DNA of 47,004 bases, taken from assembly GCF_002105465.1 (NCBI RefSeq), contig NZ_NCSQ01000172.1, positions 1 through 47,004 on the forward strand. Reading direction: 5' to 3'. Below, piece after piece: positions 25,098 through 34,731 of the stretch. The position numbers and the translations under genes were made by a program. This DNA comes from Aquidulcibacter paucihalophilus. Lineage in GTDB: Bacteria; Pseudomonadota; Alphaproteobacteria; Caulobacterales; Aquidulcibacteraceae. The notes beneath the pieces were generated by a model. That model made no database searches. It was not told the origin of the DNA and saw only the letters and a program-made list of their open reading frames with translations. Within the stretch, counting starts at the first letter, position 1; each line of letters begins with the position of its first letter.

Positions 25098-26338
25098 GGC
25101 GCAGGCTCCAAAATCAGATCGCGGGTCAGGAGCACCTGAACTCTGGATCCTTGAGCAATACGAATGGTCGGTTTGACTTCAAGCTCTCGGTCAATCAGGC
25201 GGCCGCCAACTCGGGCAGCCTCGATCGAAGCGGCATCGCCAGCATCGCCCATAAAGGAGCTGGACTTGCCATCACCGTCACGTCTTGCCGCTTCCCCCAA
25301 TGTGGTGATCGCACCGGAAAAGAGCGCAGCAATCACCAATTGACTCAAACGCCGATCAACTCGTCCCGTTACACCGCCAGCCCCAGCGCTATCCACACCT
25401 GGTTCTTTATTGAGGATTAGGGAGCGCCCATCGGCGAAGATAATCCGTTCCCAGACTAGAAAGGCGCGGCGCTCGCCATAGGTCTGATCTCCATCAAACC
25501 GGCCCAGCAGTCGCGCTCCTTGCGGTATAAGCAAATATTGGCCTGAGACCGTATCAAATACGTTCTCGGTCACAAAGGCAACAACGCGGCCTTCACGCTG
25601 TGTATCTATGGCCGTCAGAAGGGCTGCCGGGATCACTGTCCCCGCCTTCAGTTCGTAGGGCGAAACGGGAGCGAGCATGGCGCGATCGCCATAGACGTCC
25701 TGATAATCCGACTTTCGTGCAACGCTTGGCTGATCAGCTCGGGCAGGAGGCATCGGGGCTGAAGCCGCGCTGATGACGGCGCGAGAAACAGGCTCGCCAA
25801 AAAACAAGCCTGACTTTCGCGCGAGGTCAGCTTCATTTGATCCTGAGTTGGACGCGGAGCCTGTTCGTGATGGCCCGTTTGATGGACGATATCGGCTTTC
25901 AGATGGTGCTCTATCAACAATCACACGCGATGGATGGGCAGGACCTGCATCAGTAATCGGATGAATGTCTGGCGCTATTTCAGCGTCTTCAATTGGCGGG
26001 CTGGTACCTGCCTTGGTCAGATCGGCATAGGTGACGGGATGATTGCTCAGCACATCGGCGGGTTTAACCGAGCCAGTGGGTGTCTGCTTGCTTTCTTCTC
26101 GGGCTTTTGCACGCGCATCCACCTGCAAGAAGGGTTCCAGGACAAAGACAAAAATCACTGCCCCACACATGATGGTCGCAGCACCGCCCAAGATAGACAT
26201 CACCGCAGCTAGTCTGATCTTGACGGGCTTTGGCTCGTCCACCCGGGTATTGAGCGGCGCTTGGCCACCTTGCAACGGTGGGGTTGCTGCAGCCCGATCC
26301 ACGGGGTTCAACAAAGGGAGCTCTAAATTTTCGCTCAT
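25094..26338 (-). CDS. trbI: Conjugal transfer protein TrbI (VirB10-like)
   Basis: The 414-residue protein has a short cytoplasmic N-terminus, one membrane helix (about 42-66), a Pro/Ser-rich periplasmic linker, and a C-terminal VirB10 barrel with YELKAGTVIPAALLTAID and IPQGARLLGRFDG landmarks. It links the inner and outer membrane parts of the type IV secretion channel. It overlaps trbG by 4 bp at its start. Confidence 0.94.
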   Translation of the reverse strand: MSENLELPLLNPVDRAAATPPLQGGQAPLNTRVDEPKPVKIRLAAVMSILGGAATIMCGAVIFVFVLEPFLQVDARAKAREESKQTPTGSVKPADVLSNHPVTYADLTKAGTSPPIEDAEIAPDIHPITDAGPAHPSRVIVDRAPSESRYRPSNGPSRTGSASNSGSNEADLARKSGLFFGEPVSRAVISAASAPMPPARADQPSVARKSDYQDVYGDRAMLAPVSPYELKAGTVIPAALLTAIDTQREGRVVAFVTENVFDTVSGQYLLIPQGARLLGRFDGDQTYGERRAFLVWERIIFADGRSLILNKEPGVDSAGAGGVTGRVDRRLSQLVIAALFSGAITTLGEAARRDGDGKSSSFMGDAGDAASIEAARVGGRLIDRELEVKPTIRIAQGSRVQVLLTRDLILEPAP

Positions 26339-27342
26339 GACCGATCTCCTCTGCGCTCGATTTTCACAATCTGGGGCCGCTCTCCGCCAAGGCGCAGCTC
26401 GGCTTTTTGGAAGAGGCGGTCGACGACATAGGAATTACCTTGCTTGCGCCAATTGACGAGTTGAGCCTCACCTTTCTCATTCATGACAAAGAGCGGCGGG
26501 GCCTCTGTCGTGCTAAGGCTCTCTGGAAAGGTGATGAAGGTCTGCCGACCGTCATTATGGACCGAAACCGGCGTCCACTCGGGCTTCCGCCAACCTGTCC
26601 GGATCCGATAGGCTTCAGGACCATGGGCTTTGAGAATTGGTGCTGGTGTTGCGGGCTTTGGATCTATCTCGGCAGGCTCCACTGCCACTTGGCTTGTGGG
26701 GGCCCGTGGCAGTGGATGGGTCCAGGACACTGCCGCATTAAAGGCTTCGCTCTCGCCTGATGCTTTAAGCGCGAGCAGGTAAACGCGCCGGTTTGTGGTC
26801 ACGACCATATTGGTGGCAAGGCCCGCCCGATATGGTTTGATGAGAAGATGGGTTTGGACGGTCTCGGCTTCACCAGATGTCGTATCACCAATCATCCAGC
26901 GCTCTGTATCACCAGCTGCCTTGCTGATGATCTTCTCGCCGGGCTCCAGACTAAGCGCCGTTATGCGCATCGGTGCCGTCCAGACTTCATAGACACGGCC
27001 TGGCTCATAGCCAAAAACTTGAGCGGCATTCACAAAACCATCGGCTCGCGAGGGTGCCAAGGCTTCGGCATTAGCAGCCCGAATGGCGGCTGGACCTACT
27101 TTGGGCGTGCGGGCTGCTTGAGTTTGAACCGTGATGGGAGCTGTTCGGGCTTGGGGACGTCGCTTTGAGCTCCTGGCCTTTTTGGGGCTATGGGCGCGCG
27201 AATGGCTATGAGCTTCGCTTGAGCGTGCTTTGGCACCTGCATCGCTTGGTATAGCCAGCGGCACGGACAGGGTCAGAAGCAGAGCAAGGCCGCTAGCATA
27301 AGCCGTGGCTTTGCCCATGATTATTGAGCGTCGAGTGTCCAT
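26335..27342 (-). CDS. trbG: Conjugal transfer protein TrbG (VirB9-like)
   Basis: The 335-residue protein has a signal peptide, a His/Arg/Ser-rich linker (about 38-70) and a VirB9 domain with YEVWTAPMRITALSLEPGE and the C-terminal VHNDGRQTFITFPE segment. It forms the outer-membrane core with TrbI. GAGG 7 bp before the ATG at 27342 supports this start, which lies inside the end of trbF (22-bp overlap). Confidence 0.94.
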   Translation of the reverse strand: MDTRRSIIMGKATAYASGLALLLTLSVPLAIPSDAGAKARSSEAHSHSRAHSPKKARSSKRRPQARTAPITVQTQAARTPKVGPAAIRAANAEALAPSRADGFVNAAQVFGYEPGRVYEVWTAPMRITALSLEPGEKIISKAAGDTERWMIGDTTSGEAETVQTHLLIKPYRAGLATNMVVTTNRRVYLLALKASGESEAFNAAVSWTHPLPRAPTSQVAVEPAEIDPKPATPAPILKAHGPEAYRIRTGWRKPEWTPVSVHNDGRQTFITFPESLSTTEAPPLFVMNEKGEAQLVNWRKQGNSYVVDRLFQKAELRLGGERPQIVKIERRGDRS

Positions 27343-28016
27343 GAGATGTCCTCGATTTTGATGCCAAGTGGATTTTTCATAAGCTCGGCTTCAGAGCGCG
27401 GTGGCTCGAAGCGCACGGTGACAAGCGCGCGCCAGCGTTCAGCTCCGCCGCTCATGCCATTGGTGAATTTCTCTTCCCGCCACTGAATGTCGAACGTCTT
27501 CTCAGAACGCGCGACAACATTGAGAATACTGACCGCGATGGCCTCGCGGCCTGCATTGGCGAACGGGTCATGTTCTTGAGCCCAGGCATTGAGATACGCG
27601 GCAGACTTGGGTGTAGTAAAATCATAGGCTCGCATGAAGTTCTGACGGATCAGGACCGGATCGACGCTTCTTCCGCGTACATCAGCGATCCAGCGCGACA
27701 GCGCAAAAGAGACTTGGGCTTCATTGGGTCGATAAGTCTGATCAAGGGCAGTGATCTTTTGCGTCTGGCCCCAGCTTGAAACCTCCACAATGAAAGGTTT
27801 GACGACCGAGCGTTGGGCTTGAACCCACCAGCCAGCGCCTAAGAAGCCCGCAAAGATAAGCGTTCCAAAGGCCATATTCCGCCAGTTGCGGGCATGTGCG
27901 AGCGTGAGACCCATGCGGTCATCCCAAACCTGGCCTGCCCGCTGATAGGGCGTGGCTATTGGCGTCGCAGACAGAGCCTGATTACCGACTGGCTTAGGCT
28001 TGAAGAAAGCATGCAT
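27321..28016 (-). CDS. trbF: Conjugal transfer protein TrbF (VirB8-like)
   Basis: The 231-residue protein has one N-terminal membrane helix (about 49-68) and a periplasmic VirB8 domain with LSRWIADVRGRS and the aromatic-rich YDFTTPKSAAYLN segment. It acts as an assembly factor of the channel. AGGAGG 8 bp before the ATG overlaps the end of trbL. Confidence 0.93.
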   Translation of the reverse strand: MHAFFKPKPVGNQALSATPIATPYQRAGQVWDDRMGLTLAHARNWRNMAFGTLIFAGFLGAGWWVQAQRSVVKPFIVEVSSWGQTQKITALDQTYRPNEAQVSFALSRWIADVRGRSVDPVLIRQNFMRAYDFTTPKSAAYLNAWAQEHDPFANAGREAIAVSILNVVARSEKTFDIQWREEKFTNGMSGGAERWRALVTVRFEPPRSEAELMKNPLGIKIEDISWTLDAQ

Positions 28017-28018
28017 GA

Positions 28019-29539
28019 TTAGTCCTCCTCACGGATGGATGGGCTTAAGGAGCCCGAGTTTTCGTTGGCAGGTAGAAGCTGGCGCGCCGTATTGGCGGCA
28101 AAATAAGCGCTTAAGGCCTTGGACCTTCCCGCATGACTTTGCGGAGTATGCGCTGGAAATCGGTGATAGCGCGTTGGGCTATTGGATGACTGAGCGCCTG
28201 ATCTCGCGCTTCCAGTGCCCGTTTGAGATGCAAAGCTGGATGAAGTTTGGCTTGGGACTGAACCTTGATCGGAACTTGTCGCGCCTTCAGGTGAAGGAGA
28301 TGCTTGGGCTGATCCTTTAGATGACCCAGCAGAACTCACCGGTAGGTTTTTACCCCTTTTGGGGTATGCCGCGTCGCCACTACCAGAATTTGGCGCTTCT
28401 TGACCTGAATTCTTACCCCAAAAGGATGAAGCCGAGCCGCCATTACCTGAATTACTCGATGATGAGCTTGCCAAATTACCCGCGCTGTTGGCTGCGCCGC
28501 CCTTAGGACCAGATCCGGCCGGACTAGAACCGTTTGAGCCACCGCCAGGATTTTGTGGTGGACGCCCTGCGCCCGCTCCAGCTGCTGCCCGGGCTGACGA
28601 GGCGATTTGTGATCCTGCTCCGCTTGCTGCACCCGCAGCAGCTGCTCCTGCTGCCGCAACGCCAGCCGCTGCCATACCAGCAGCACCGCCAACAGCGAGC
28701 CCGCCGACAGCGAGTGCGCCGGCTCCAAGGGCAGGGCCACCCGACACAAGGGCTGCGGCCAGATTGGGGGCAAAGAGCGAAAGCATGGCAAGAATGATTG
28801 CCGCCGTCAGGATCGTCATTGCTTCATAAATATCAGGCTCGGGACTTGGGGTGAGTTGGGCAAACACGGCCTGTGCACCGGATATGACGATGGCGAGTGC
28901 CAAGACTTTCAGGCCCGAAGAAACCACATAACCAAGTGGCCGCTCGGCCATAAAGGCTGTCTTCGACAAAATGCCGAAGGGCAGAAGTATAAAGCCGCCA
29001 AGCGTGACGATCTTGAACTCAAGCAGGGTCACGATGATCTGGAGCGCAAGGACCGCAAAGGCGATCATGATACCCAACATGGAGATGCCGATGATGATCG
29101 CATCGATCAGATTGCCGATCACATCGAGCGGGTCTTCAGTTGTTGTGGGCGAGTCACCCAAGGCTTTGACAATCTGCCAGCCGGTCTCGATCACTGCCCC
29201 AGGGTTCAAGAAGTCCGCTGAGGATATCGAGCCGCCGCCTGCAGTCAGTCCTAGTTGGAGGAAGCCCGCAAAGATCGTCTCGGACAGGCCTTGCCAGTCG
29301 TTGATGATGTAAGCGAAAGTGCCGATCAGCAGGATTTTGGAGAAGGCCCCGGCAAGCGCATCGCGATTGGATGATACCGCCCATTGAATGCCGGTTAGGG
29401 CGACGACCAGAGCAATCATCAGACCGAATATGCCATTGACCGGACCGACTAGCTGGCCAAAGCCCGCTGTCACCGTGTTCGAGAACACGGCCATCAGATC
29501 ATTGGTGGTTTCAGAGGATACGGCCACGGAAAGCTCCAA
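28019..29539 (-). CDS. trbL: Conjugal transfer protein TrbL (VirB6-like membrane protein)
   Basis: The 506-residue protein has six or more membrane helices between residues 20 and 300, including a helix pair rich in Ala and Gly, followed by a long Ser/Gly/Asn-rich tail (about 315-480) that is probably disordered. The tail is the most repetitive coding stretch in the operon. TrbL forms the polytopic inner-membrane core. Confidence 0.93.
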   Translation of the reverse strand: MELSVAVSSETTNDLMAVFSNTVTAGFGQLVGPVNGIFGLMIALVVALTGIQWAVSSNRDALAGAFSKILLIGTFAYIINDWQGLSETIFAGFLQLGLTAGGGSISSADFLNPGAVIETGWQIVKALGDSPTTTEDPLDVIGNLIDAIIIGISMLGIMIAFAVLALQIIVTLLEFKIVTLGGFILLPFGILSKTAFMAERPLGYVVSSGLKVLALAIVISGAQAVFAQLTPSPEPDIYEAMTILTAAIILAMLSLFAPNLAAALVSGGPALGAGALAVGGLAVGGAAGMAAAGVAAAGAAAAGAASGAGSQIASSARAAAGAGAGRPPQNPGGGSNGSSPAGSGPKGGAANSAGNLASSSSSNSGNGGSASSFWGKNSGQEAPNSGSGDAAYPKRGKNLPVSSAGSSKGSAQASPSPEGATSSDQGSVPSQTSSSFASQTGTGSARSGAQSSNSPTRYHRFPAHTPQSHAGRSKALSAYFAANTARQLLPANENSGSLSPSIREED

Positions 29540-29564
29540 TCACAGTTCTGCTTGCTCGCGCCTG

Positions 29565-30314
29565 CTAGTTGCGGGCATTGGGCAAAGGGTTGAATTTGGG
29601 CGGGGCGGGTTTGGCTGCGGGGCGGGTCCAGTTGCGGCGATGGCCGTCGATGGCTTGTTGGCGTTCGGCAGCGCGCGTGGCGGCCTCCTGAGCCGCCAAT
29701 CGCGATTGGGCCGCCATCAAGGCCTGCAAGCCTTCCAGCTGCTCGGACAAAACCCCAAGCGCCTGGACAGATGATTGAATGGCCCCGGTTTCGCCTTCAG
29801 CAGCACGGGAAGCGGAAATCGCGCCAGCCATTCTTTGGCTTCTGGCCCCTCGACCTTCTTCCAGCGTGGCAGCCGTGCGCGCTAAATCCTGGGCGGTTTG
29901 GCGGGAGATCTCGATCCTTCGAGAAGCTGCTTCAAATCGCTCCATGGCGGTTCGGGCAGCCTGATTTGTCGGGTACAAATCCTCAAACTGGCGATCGAGG
30001 CCGCGCACAGTTGAAGCCAAGCCGCGAGCTTGGCCGTTGAGTTCGTTCAAGGCCCGCATCGCCTCACCAATTTCGGCCGAATGGTCATAAGGGCTTTTGG
30101 CAAGCGAGCGAATCTGCGCCGTCAATTGCTCGGTCTGGACCCGGATTTGTTCAAGTGCGCGAGCAGCGGTCAGCACATTTTGAATATGATTGGTCGGATC
30201 ATAAACGACCATCGCGGCAACAGGTCCCGGTGCCATGAAGGAAGCACCGGTCAGGAGGAAGGCAAACGCGGTAGCAGCCCCAAAAAGGCGTGCCTTAAAG
30301 TTACGATGCGGCAT
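29565..30314 (-). CDS. trbJ: Conjugal transfer protein TrbJ (VirB5-like)
   Basis: The 249-residue protein has a signal peptide (cleavage near residue 34, after VAA) followed by VVYDPTNHIQNVLTA, the diagnostic start of mature TrbJ, and then long amphipathic helices. It is a periplasmic or pilus-tip component. Its start overlaps the end of trbE by 14 bp. No trbK-like entry-exclusion gene is found between it and trbL. Confidence 0.93.
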   Translation of the reverse strand: MPHRNFKARLFGAATAFAFLLTGASFMAPGPVAAMVVYDPTNHIQNVLTAARALEQIRVQTEQLTAQIRSLAKSPYDHSAEIGEAMRALNELNGQARGLASTVRGLDRQFEDLYPTNQAARTAMERFEAASRRIEISRQTAQDLARTAATLEEGRGARSQRMAGAISASRAAEGETGAIQSSVQALGVLSEQLEGLQALMAAQSRLAAQEAATRAAERQQAIDGHRRNWTRPAAKPAPPKFNPLPNARN

Positions 30315-32811
30315 GGATTATTCCTCCTGACTGATTGGCGGCAAAATCATTGGATAGAGGCAGGCTCTGGTCATTGGCCGGTCGGGCCTCGTCCAAGAGG
30401 GCATCAAAGAGCGGATCAACCCCGTTCAGGCCCTTCGCAGCGAGAAACGCTCTTGCAAAGGCGGTCTCGTCAGAAGTGGTGGGCAGGCTGACGAGGATGT
30501 GCTCGATCAGCTTTTGGTCTTCAGGGCTTGAAGCCCCGCAGACCGCCAAAGCGGCACCAGATAGTTTGAGATCAAACATGCGCCGGCCACGGGGTTGGCG
30601 CACATAATAAGATCGCTTTGGTGCGGCATAGGCCAGGAGTTCGAGCTGTCGCTTATTGAGGCCGAACAGACGGTAGAGGTCAGCGCTGGCGGGCTCCAAG
30701 GCGCGCGGATTTGGTAAGAAGATCTGGGTCGGACAGCTTTCAATCAAAGTTGTCGCAATGGGCGAGCGTACGATGTCATCAAGGCTTTGAGTAGCAAAGA
30801 CGACCGCCACATTCTTCTTGCGCAAAGTCTTGAGCCATTCCCGGATCTTCGCGGCAAAACCTGTTTCGCCCAGAAATAGCCAGGCTTCGTCGAGGACAAG
30901 CATAGTTGGGCTTCCGTCAAAGCCGCGTTCGATTTCATGGAACAGAGCCGTGAGGACTGGACCGACAGCCGAAGGTGTCGCCATCAAATCTTCGGTTTCA
31001 AAAGTCTCGAAGAAGCTTAAACCTGTTGGTGCTTGGTCGGCATCAAGGAGTGCCCCATGTGGCCCTTTGAGCGTGAAGGGCTCAAGGGCTGCACTGACAT
31101 CGCGCATTTGGCAAAGCGCTTGAAAGATCGACAATGTGCGCTGTGACTTGGGGGATTGTGCCAGCGATCCAAGCGCCGCCCAAATTTCTTCCCGGTGCTT
31201 GGGTGTGATCTGGATGCCTGCTGCTGCAACCGTCTCCGCGATCCAATCAGCAGCCCATGCCCGCTCGTTAGTCTCATCAATGCGGGCAAGGGGCTGAAGG
31301 GCAAATTGGCTGACAGGACCAAGGCCATGCCAGCGGCCCCCGGCAGCATGGGTGACAGCACGTGCTGACCTGCCCTTATCGAAGAAGATAACTTTGGCCT
31401 CTGGGTAGCGGAGCCATTGAAGCGCCATAAAGGAAAGGAGCGCTGATTTACCAGCTCCAGTCGGGCCAGCGATCGTCGTATGGCCAACATCACCGACATG
31501 AAGGCTCAGTCTGAATGGGGTTGCGCCTGAGGTCTCGGCGATCAACAAAGGCGGCGTGGCGAGATGACTGTCTTCTGGCGGCCCTGCCCAAACCGCCGAA
31601 ATGGGCAAGAGGTCACAGAGGTTGAGCGTCGAGATCATAGGCCGACGCACATCGGCATAAGGTTCGCCGGGCAAGCTTCCCAGCCAGGCTTCAACCGCAT
31701 TGAGGTCTTCTGTTGCAGCGACAAAACCCTGCGCATTGAGGCTTGCCTCAATCATGCGTGCCTTATCAATCGCTCTAATTTCAAGCCTGTCCGTCACCGT
31801 AACGGTCAGGGTCAGATAACCAAAAGCGCAGACCTCCGCACCGAGTGCTTCCAGTGCCCCATCGCATTCGTCCGTTTTGGCAGTCGCATCACTATCAACC
31901 AGCGGCACATCTTCTTTTGTGATGGCCTCGCGCATCAGCGTGCCAATACCTTTGCGCTTGGCAAACCAGCGCTTGCGTAATCTCAGGAGCTCGGTCTCCG
32001 CACCGGCCTTATCGAGTGCAATCCACCGGGCAACCCAGCGATAGGCAAACGGCAATTGGCCAAGCGCGTCGAGGAGGCCAGGCAATGTCTTTGCGGGAAA
32101 CGAGCGCACGCCAACAACGCGCAGATGTTGGCTGCCGAGTTTGGGTGCGATGCCGCCTTGAAGGGCGGTATCGGCTAATTGCGCGTCTAGAAATACCGGG
32201 GTTTCCGGAACCGCGATGGAATGGTCTTTGGTTGAAATTGTTGAATGCAAATAGGTGAGGGTCTCTTCATCTGTCATCAGTCGCGCTTCAGGCAGTGCAT
32301 CGGCCATCAGATCCACGAGAATACCGATCTCGCGCTCGAATAAAGCCAGCGTCTCGCGCCAATCGCGAGCGGCATTGGTGGTGCGGTTCTCGAAGAGAAA
32401 GCTCTGTGCGCGGCGCGCTTCATCGGGAGGTGGGAGCCAAGTCAGGGTCGCGACATGATCGGTTTCGAACGAATTGCCAGCTTCATCAAATAAAGTCCGT
32501 CGTTCGTGATCAACCAGCCAGGCAATTGGTGTGGCAATTTCAGAATGCGGGTAAGGGTCTGCAGCCCTTCGACGGGCTTCCAGATGCAGGCACCAGCCAG
32601 TGCCAAGGCGCTTCAACATATTATTGAGGCGCGCTCGAACCGCCATCAATTCTTCTGGCGTCGAGCTTTCAAGATCAGGGCCGCGAAAGCGCACACAAGC
32701 ACTAAAACTGCCATCCTTGTTCAGGATGACGCCGGGGGCCACGAGTGCAGCCCATGGCAAATGGTCAGCAAGGCTGATCGGCTTTTTCCGATATTCATCC
32801 AGAAAGCGCAT
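30301..32811 (-). CDS. trbE: Conjugal transfer ATPase TrbE (VirB4-like)
   Basis: The 836-residue protein is full length for the family. It has the N-terminal CagE/TrbE domain, a Walker A loop GPTGAGKSALL at about 450, and Walker B in TMLVLDEAWLFLGE, followed by QSLDDIV. It powers pilus assembly and substrate transfer at the inner membrane. It ends inside the start of trbJ. Confidence 0.95.
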   Translation of the reverse strand: MRFLDEYRKKPISLADHLPWAALVAPGVILNKDGSFSACVRFRGPDLESSTPEELMAVRARLNNMLKRLGTGWCLHLEARRRAADPYPHSEIATPIAWLVDHERRTLFDEAGNSFETDHVATLTWLPPPDEARRAQSFLFENRTTNAARDWRETLALFEREIGILVDLMADALPEARLMTDEETLTYLHSTISTKDHSIAVPETPVFLDAQLADTALQGGIAPKLGSQHLRVVGVRSFPAKTLPGLLDALGQLPFAYRWVARWIALDKAGAETELLRLRKRWFAKRKGIGTLMREAITKEDVPLVDSDATAKTDECDGALEALGAEVCAFGYLTLTVTVTDRLEIRAIDKARMIEASLNAQGFVAATEDLNAVEAWLGSLPGEPYADVRRPMISTLNLCDLLPISAVWAGPPEDSHLATPPLLIAETSGATPFRLSLHVGDVGHTTIAGPTGAGKSALLSFMALQWLRYPEAKVIFFDKGRSARAVTHAAGGRWHGLGPVSQFALQPLARIDETNERAWAADWIAETVAAAGIQITPKHREEIWAALGSLAQSPKSQRTLSIFQALCQMRDVSAALEPFTLKGPHGALLDADQAPTGLSFFETFETEDLMATPSAVGPVLTALFHEIERGFDGSPTMLVLDEAWLFLGETGFAAKIREWLKTLRKKNVAVVFATQSLDDIVRSPIATTLIESCPTQIFLPNPRALEPASADLYRLFGLNKRQLELLAYAAPKRSYYVRQPRGRRMFDLKLSGAALAVCGASSPEDQKLIEHILVSLPTTSDETAFARAFLAAKGLNGVDPLFDALLDEARPANDQSLPLSNDFAANQSGGIIHAAS

Positions 32812-32905
32812 GACTTCTCACTCCCGGGCGGCTTTGGCCCCCAGTTTTGGTTAGAATTGCAGGTTACGGATTGGGCTTTAGGGGATTAGGCTTGAGGCTA
32901 GCCGA

Positions 32906-33181
32906 TCAGGCCCCAAAATACCCTGGCAGGGACAGGTGACGCCTCAAGACATCCAAAAATCTCGGATCGGTCTTGGCGCACCAAAGTCCTATGGCGTGCG
33001 CGACCCCCCACCAGATCAGGCCAAGCCACCAAAGTTTGAGTGCCAGCCCCAAAACGAGCGCCAATGTTCCCATGAGGATCGCATATTCGCGCGGCAGGCC
33101 TGCAAGCAGGATCGGCTGGGTCAAAGATCCCGCTAGAGGTAACTCATAGCCTTCGGGTCGATCAGGATGAAATGCACGCAT
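32906..33181 (-). CDS. trbD: Conjugal transfer protein TrbD (VirB3-like)
   Basis: The 91-residue protein has the FHPDRPEGYELPLAGSLTQP start typical of TrbD and one hydrophobic hairpin (about 35-68). It anchors TrbE at the membrane. A 94-bp gap without a gene separates it from trbE. Confidence 0.93.
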   Translation of the reverse strand: MRAFHPDRPEGYELPLAGSLTQPILLAGLPREYAILMGTLALVLGLALKLWWLGLIWWGVAHAIGLWCAKTDPRFLDVLRRHLSLPGYFGA

Positions 33182-33218
33182 GGGAGCGTCCTTTCAAAAC
33201 GGGCTTTGGGTCGCTTGA

Positions 33219-33551
33219 TCAGCCGATCACTGCCCCGCCACCAAAACCGAAGAAGCCCATGAAGAAGCTTGCTGCTGCAAAGGCAATCGCCACACCGAAG
33301 AGGATCGAGACGCCGCGCCGAAGACCGGAGCCCGATTCAGAGAAGGCAACACCCAGACCAAATATGGTCACGGCAATGACGCCACCAGCCTGGGCCACGG
33401 GACCCGTAAAGCTTCCAACGACTTGTTGAAGGGGACCTTCCCAAGGCATGCCGGTGCCACCGGCAAATGCTGGCGTGGCGAGAGCTGCAGCAAAAGCTGC
33501 CAAGCACGCAAGACGGGCGACTTTTCCAATATCATTCTTTGAGGAGTTCAT
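33219..33551 (-). CDS. trbC: Pilin precursor TrbC (VirB2-like)
   Basis: The 110-residue protein has a signal peptide ending at AFA-GG (about residue 30) and two hydrophobic segments joined by a short Arg-containing loop, the layout of a type IV secretion pilin. It is the likely substrate of TraF. It is the first gene after a 209-bp gap, so it probably heads its own transcript. Confidence 0.92.
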   Translation of the reverse strand: MNSSKNDIGKVARLACLAAFAAALATPAFAGGTGMPWEGPLQQVVGSFTGPVAQAGGVIAVTIFGLGVAFSESGSGLRRGVSILFGVAIAFAAASFFMGFFGFGGGAVIG

Positions 33552-33631
33552 CTTCTTGCTCCAAATCGGGACGGATACTGTCCTGTATTTGGCTATGCAT
33601 AAGTTGTGCCAACTTCACCAATAAATTTCAA

Positions 33632-33637
33632 ATTATA
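33632..33637 (-). promoter_or_regulatory. Possible -10 box (TATAAT) upstream of trbC
   Basis: On the minus strand the AT-rich run gives a perfect TATAAT about 80 bp before trbC, inside the only large gap of the Trb operon (33552-33760). No good -35 is seen at 17 bp, so a promoter is possible but not certain. Upstream, a very short-loop stem ATCGCG/CGCGAT (33723-33736) lies just after trbB. Confidence 0.35.
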
Positions 33638-33760
33638 TAATGGTTTAGATGGTAAATCTGGGTGGCTTAAATGCCTGTATCGGGCCCATGCATGCACAGG
33701 TCCGGTAGGTAAAGTTCAGGGGATCGCGGGCGCGATTTTGGGCTTGCCATCCGAGTTCAT

Positions 33761-34726
33761 TCACCCGATCTGGCGCATTTGATAAATACCGTTCTCCTCT
33801 CCTGAAACTTCAAGCAAGCCCTCCACACGCCGCCCCTCACGGGTGCGCGCAATGTGGATGACAAGATCAATCGCCTGACCAATCGCGCGGCGCGGAACAT
33901 TCGTCGCGACTTCGCTCGTAAGGTCTTCAAGGCGCAATAAAGCTTCGAATGCACTATTGGCATGAATGGTTGAAAGCCCGCCTGGATGTCCGGTGTTCCA
34001 GGCTTTCAAGGTTTCAAGCGCTGCAGCACCATCGCGCATTTCGCCAACGACAATGCGATCCGGCCGCAAGCGCAAACTATCGCGCACCAGATCAACCACG
34101 CCAATCAGTTTTGGGGTTCGACGGGTAAGGAGCGCAACCTGATCCCAAGCCGAACATTGGAGTTCGGGCGTATCCTCGATCAGAATGACGCGCGTATCCC
34201 TAAAGGCGGGTAGGGCAAGGATGGCATTTGCGAAAGTGGTTTTGCCTGAAGAAGTACCCCCGGCGATGAGGATGTTTTTACGTTCTAGGGCTGCTGTCTC
34301 AATAATGATTTTCTGGGCGGGGCTAAGACTGCCCTCGGCCAAATAATCATCGAGGGTAAAGATACGCGAAGGGCGCTTGCGGATCGAGAAGGCGGGAGCC
34401 CGGCTAACTGGCGGCAAAGCTCCTTGAAAACGTTCGCCGGTTTCTGGCAGGACGCCGGATAGGCGCGGATCTTCGGGCAAGACGGGCTCGCTCACATAAT
34501 CGGCAATCAGGCGAATGACCCGGTCGCGGGCTTCAGGGGCTAGAGTGCTGCCCGTGGCTTCCCGGCCAGTCCCGATTTTATCTAAGATTAGTTGGCCATC
34601 TGGATTAGCGAGGATTTCGACGACATCGGGATCAATTAGGGCAGCCAAAGCAACCGGACCCAGAGCGTGGCGAAGGGCCTCAAGGCGACGCTCGGCTATG
34701 ATAGGATGATCACCGAGTTTCGCCAT
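33761..34726 (-). CDS. trbB: Conjugal transfer ATPase TrbB (VirB11-like)
   Basis: The 321-residue protein has the N-terminal domain of VirB11 ATPases, a Walker A loop GGTSSGKTTFANAIL (about 155-169), the Asp box LIEDTPELQ, Walker B region RIVVGEMRDGAA, and the His box HPGGLSTIHAN. It supplies energy for pilus building and transfer. It lies 5 bp after the ribbon-helix-helix gene. Confidence 0.95.
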   Translation of the reverse strand: MAKLGDHPIIAERRLEALRHALGPVALAALIDPDVVEILANPDGQLILDKIGTGREATGSTLAPEARDRVIRLIADYVSEPVLPEDPRLSGVLPETGERFQGALPPVSRAPAFSIRKRPSRIFTLDDYLAEGSLSPAQKIIIETAALERKNILIAGGTSSGKTTFANAILALPAFRDTRVILIEDTPELQCSAWDQVALLTRRTPKLIGVVDLVRDSLRLRPDRIVVGEMRDGAAALETLKAWNTGHPGGLSTIHANSAFEALLRLEDLTSEVATNVPRRAIGQAIDLVIHIARTREGRRVEGLLEVSGEENGIYQMRQIG

Positions 34727-34731
34727 TTTGA

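Noticed and set aside
28000..29400. Several plus-strand frames opposite trbL
   Set aside because: They mirror the low-complexity tail and membrane part of trbL and do not show protein-like patterns.
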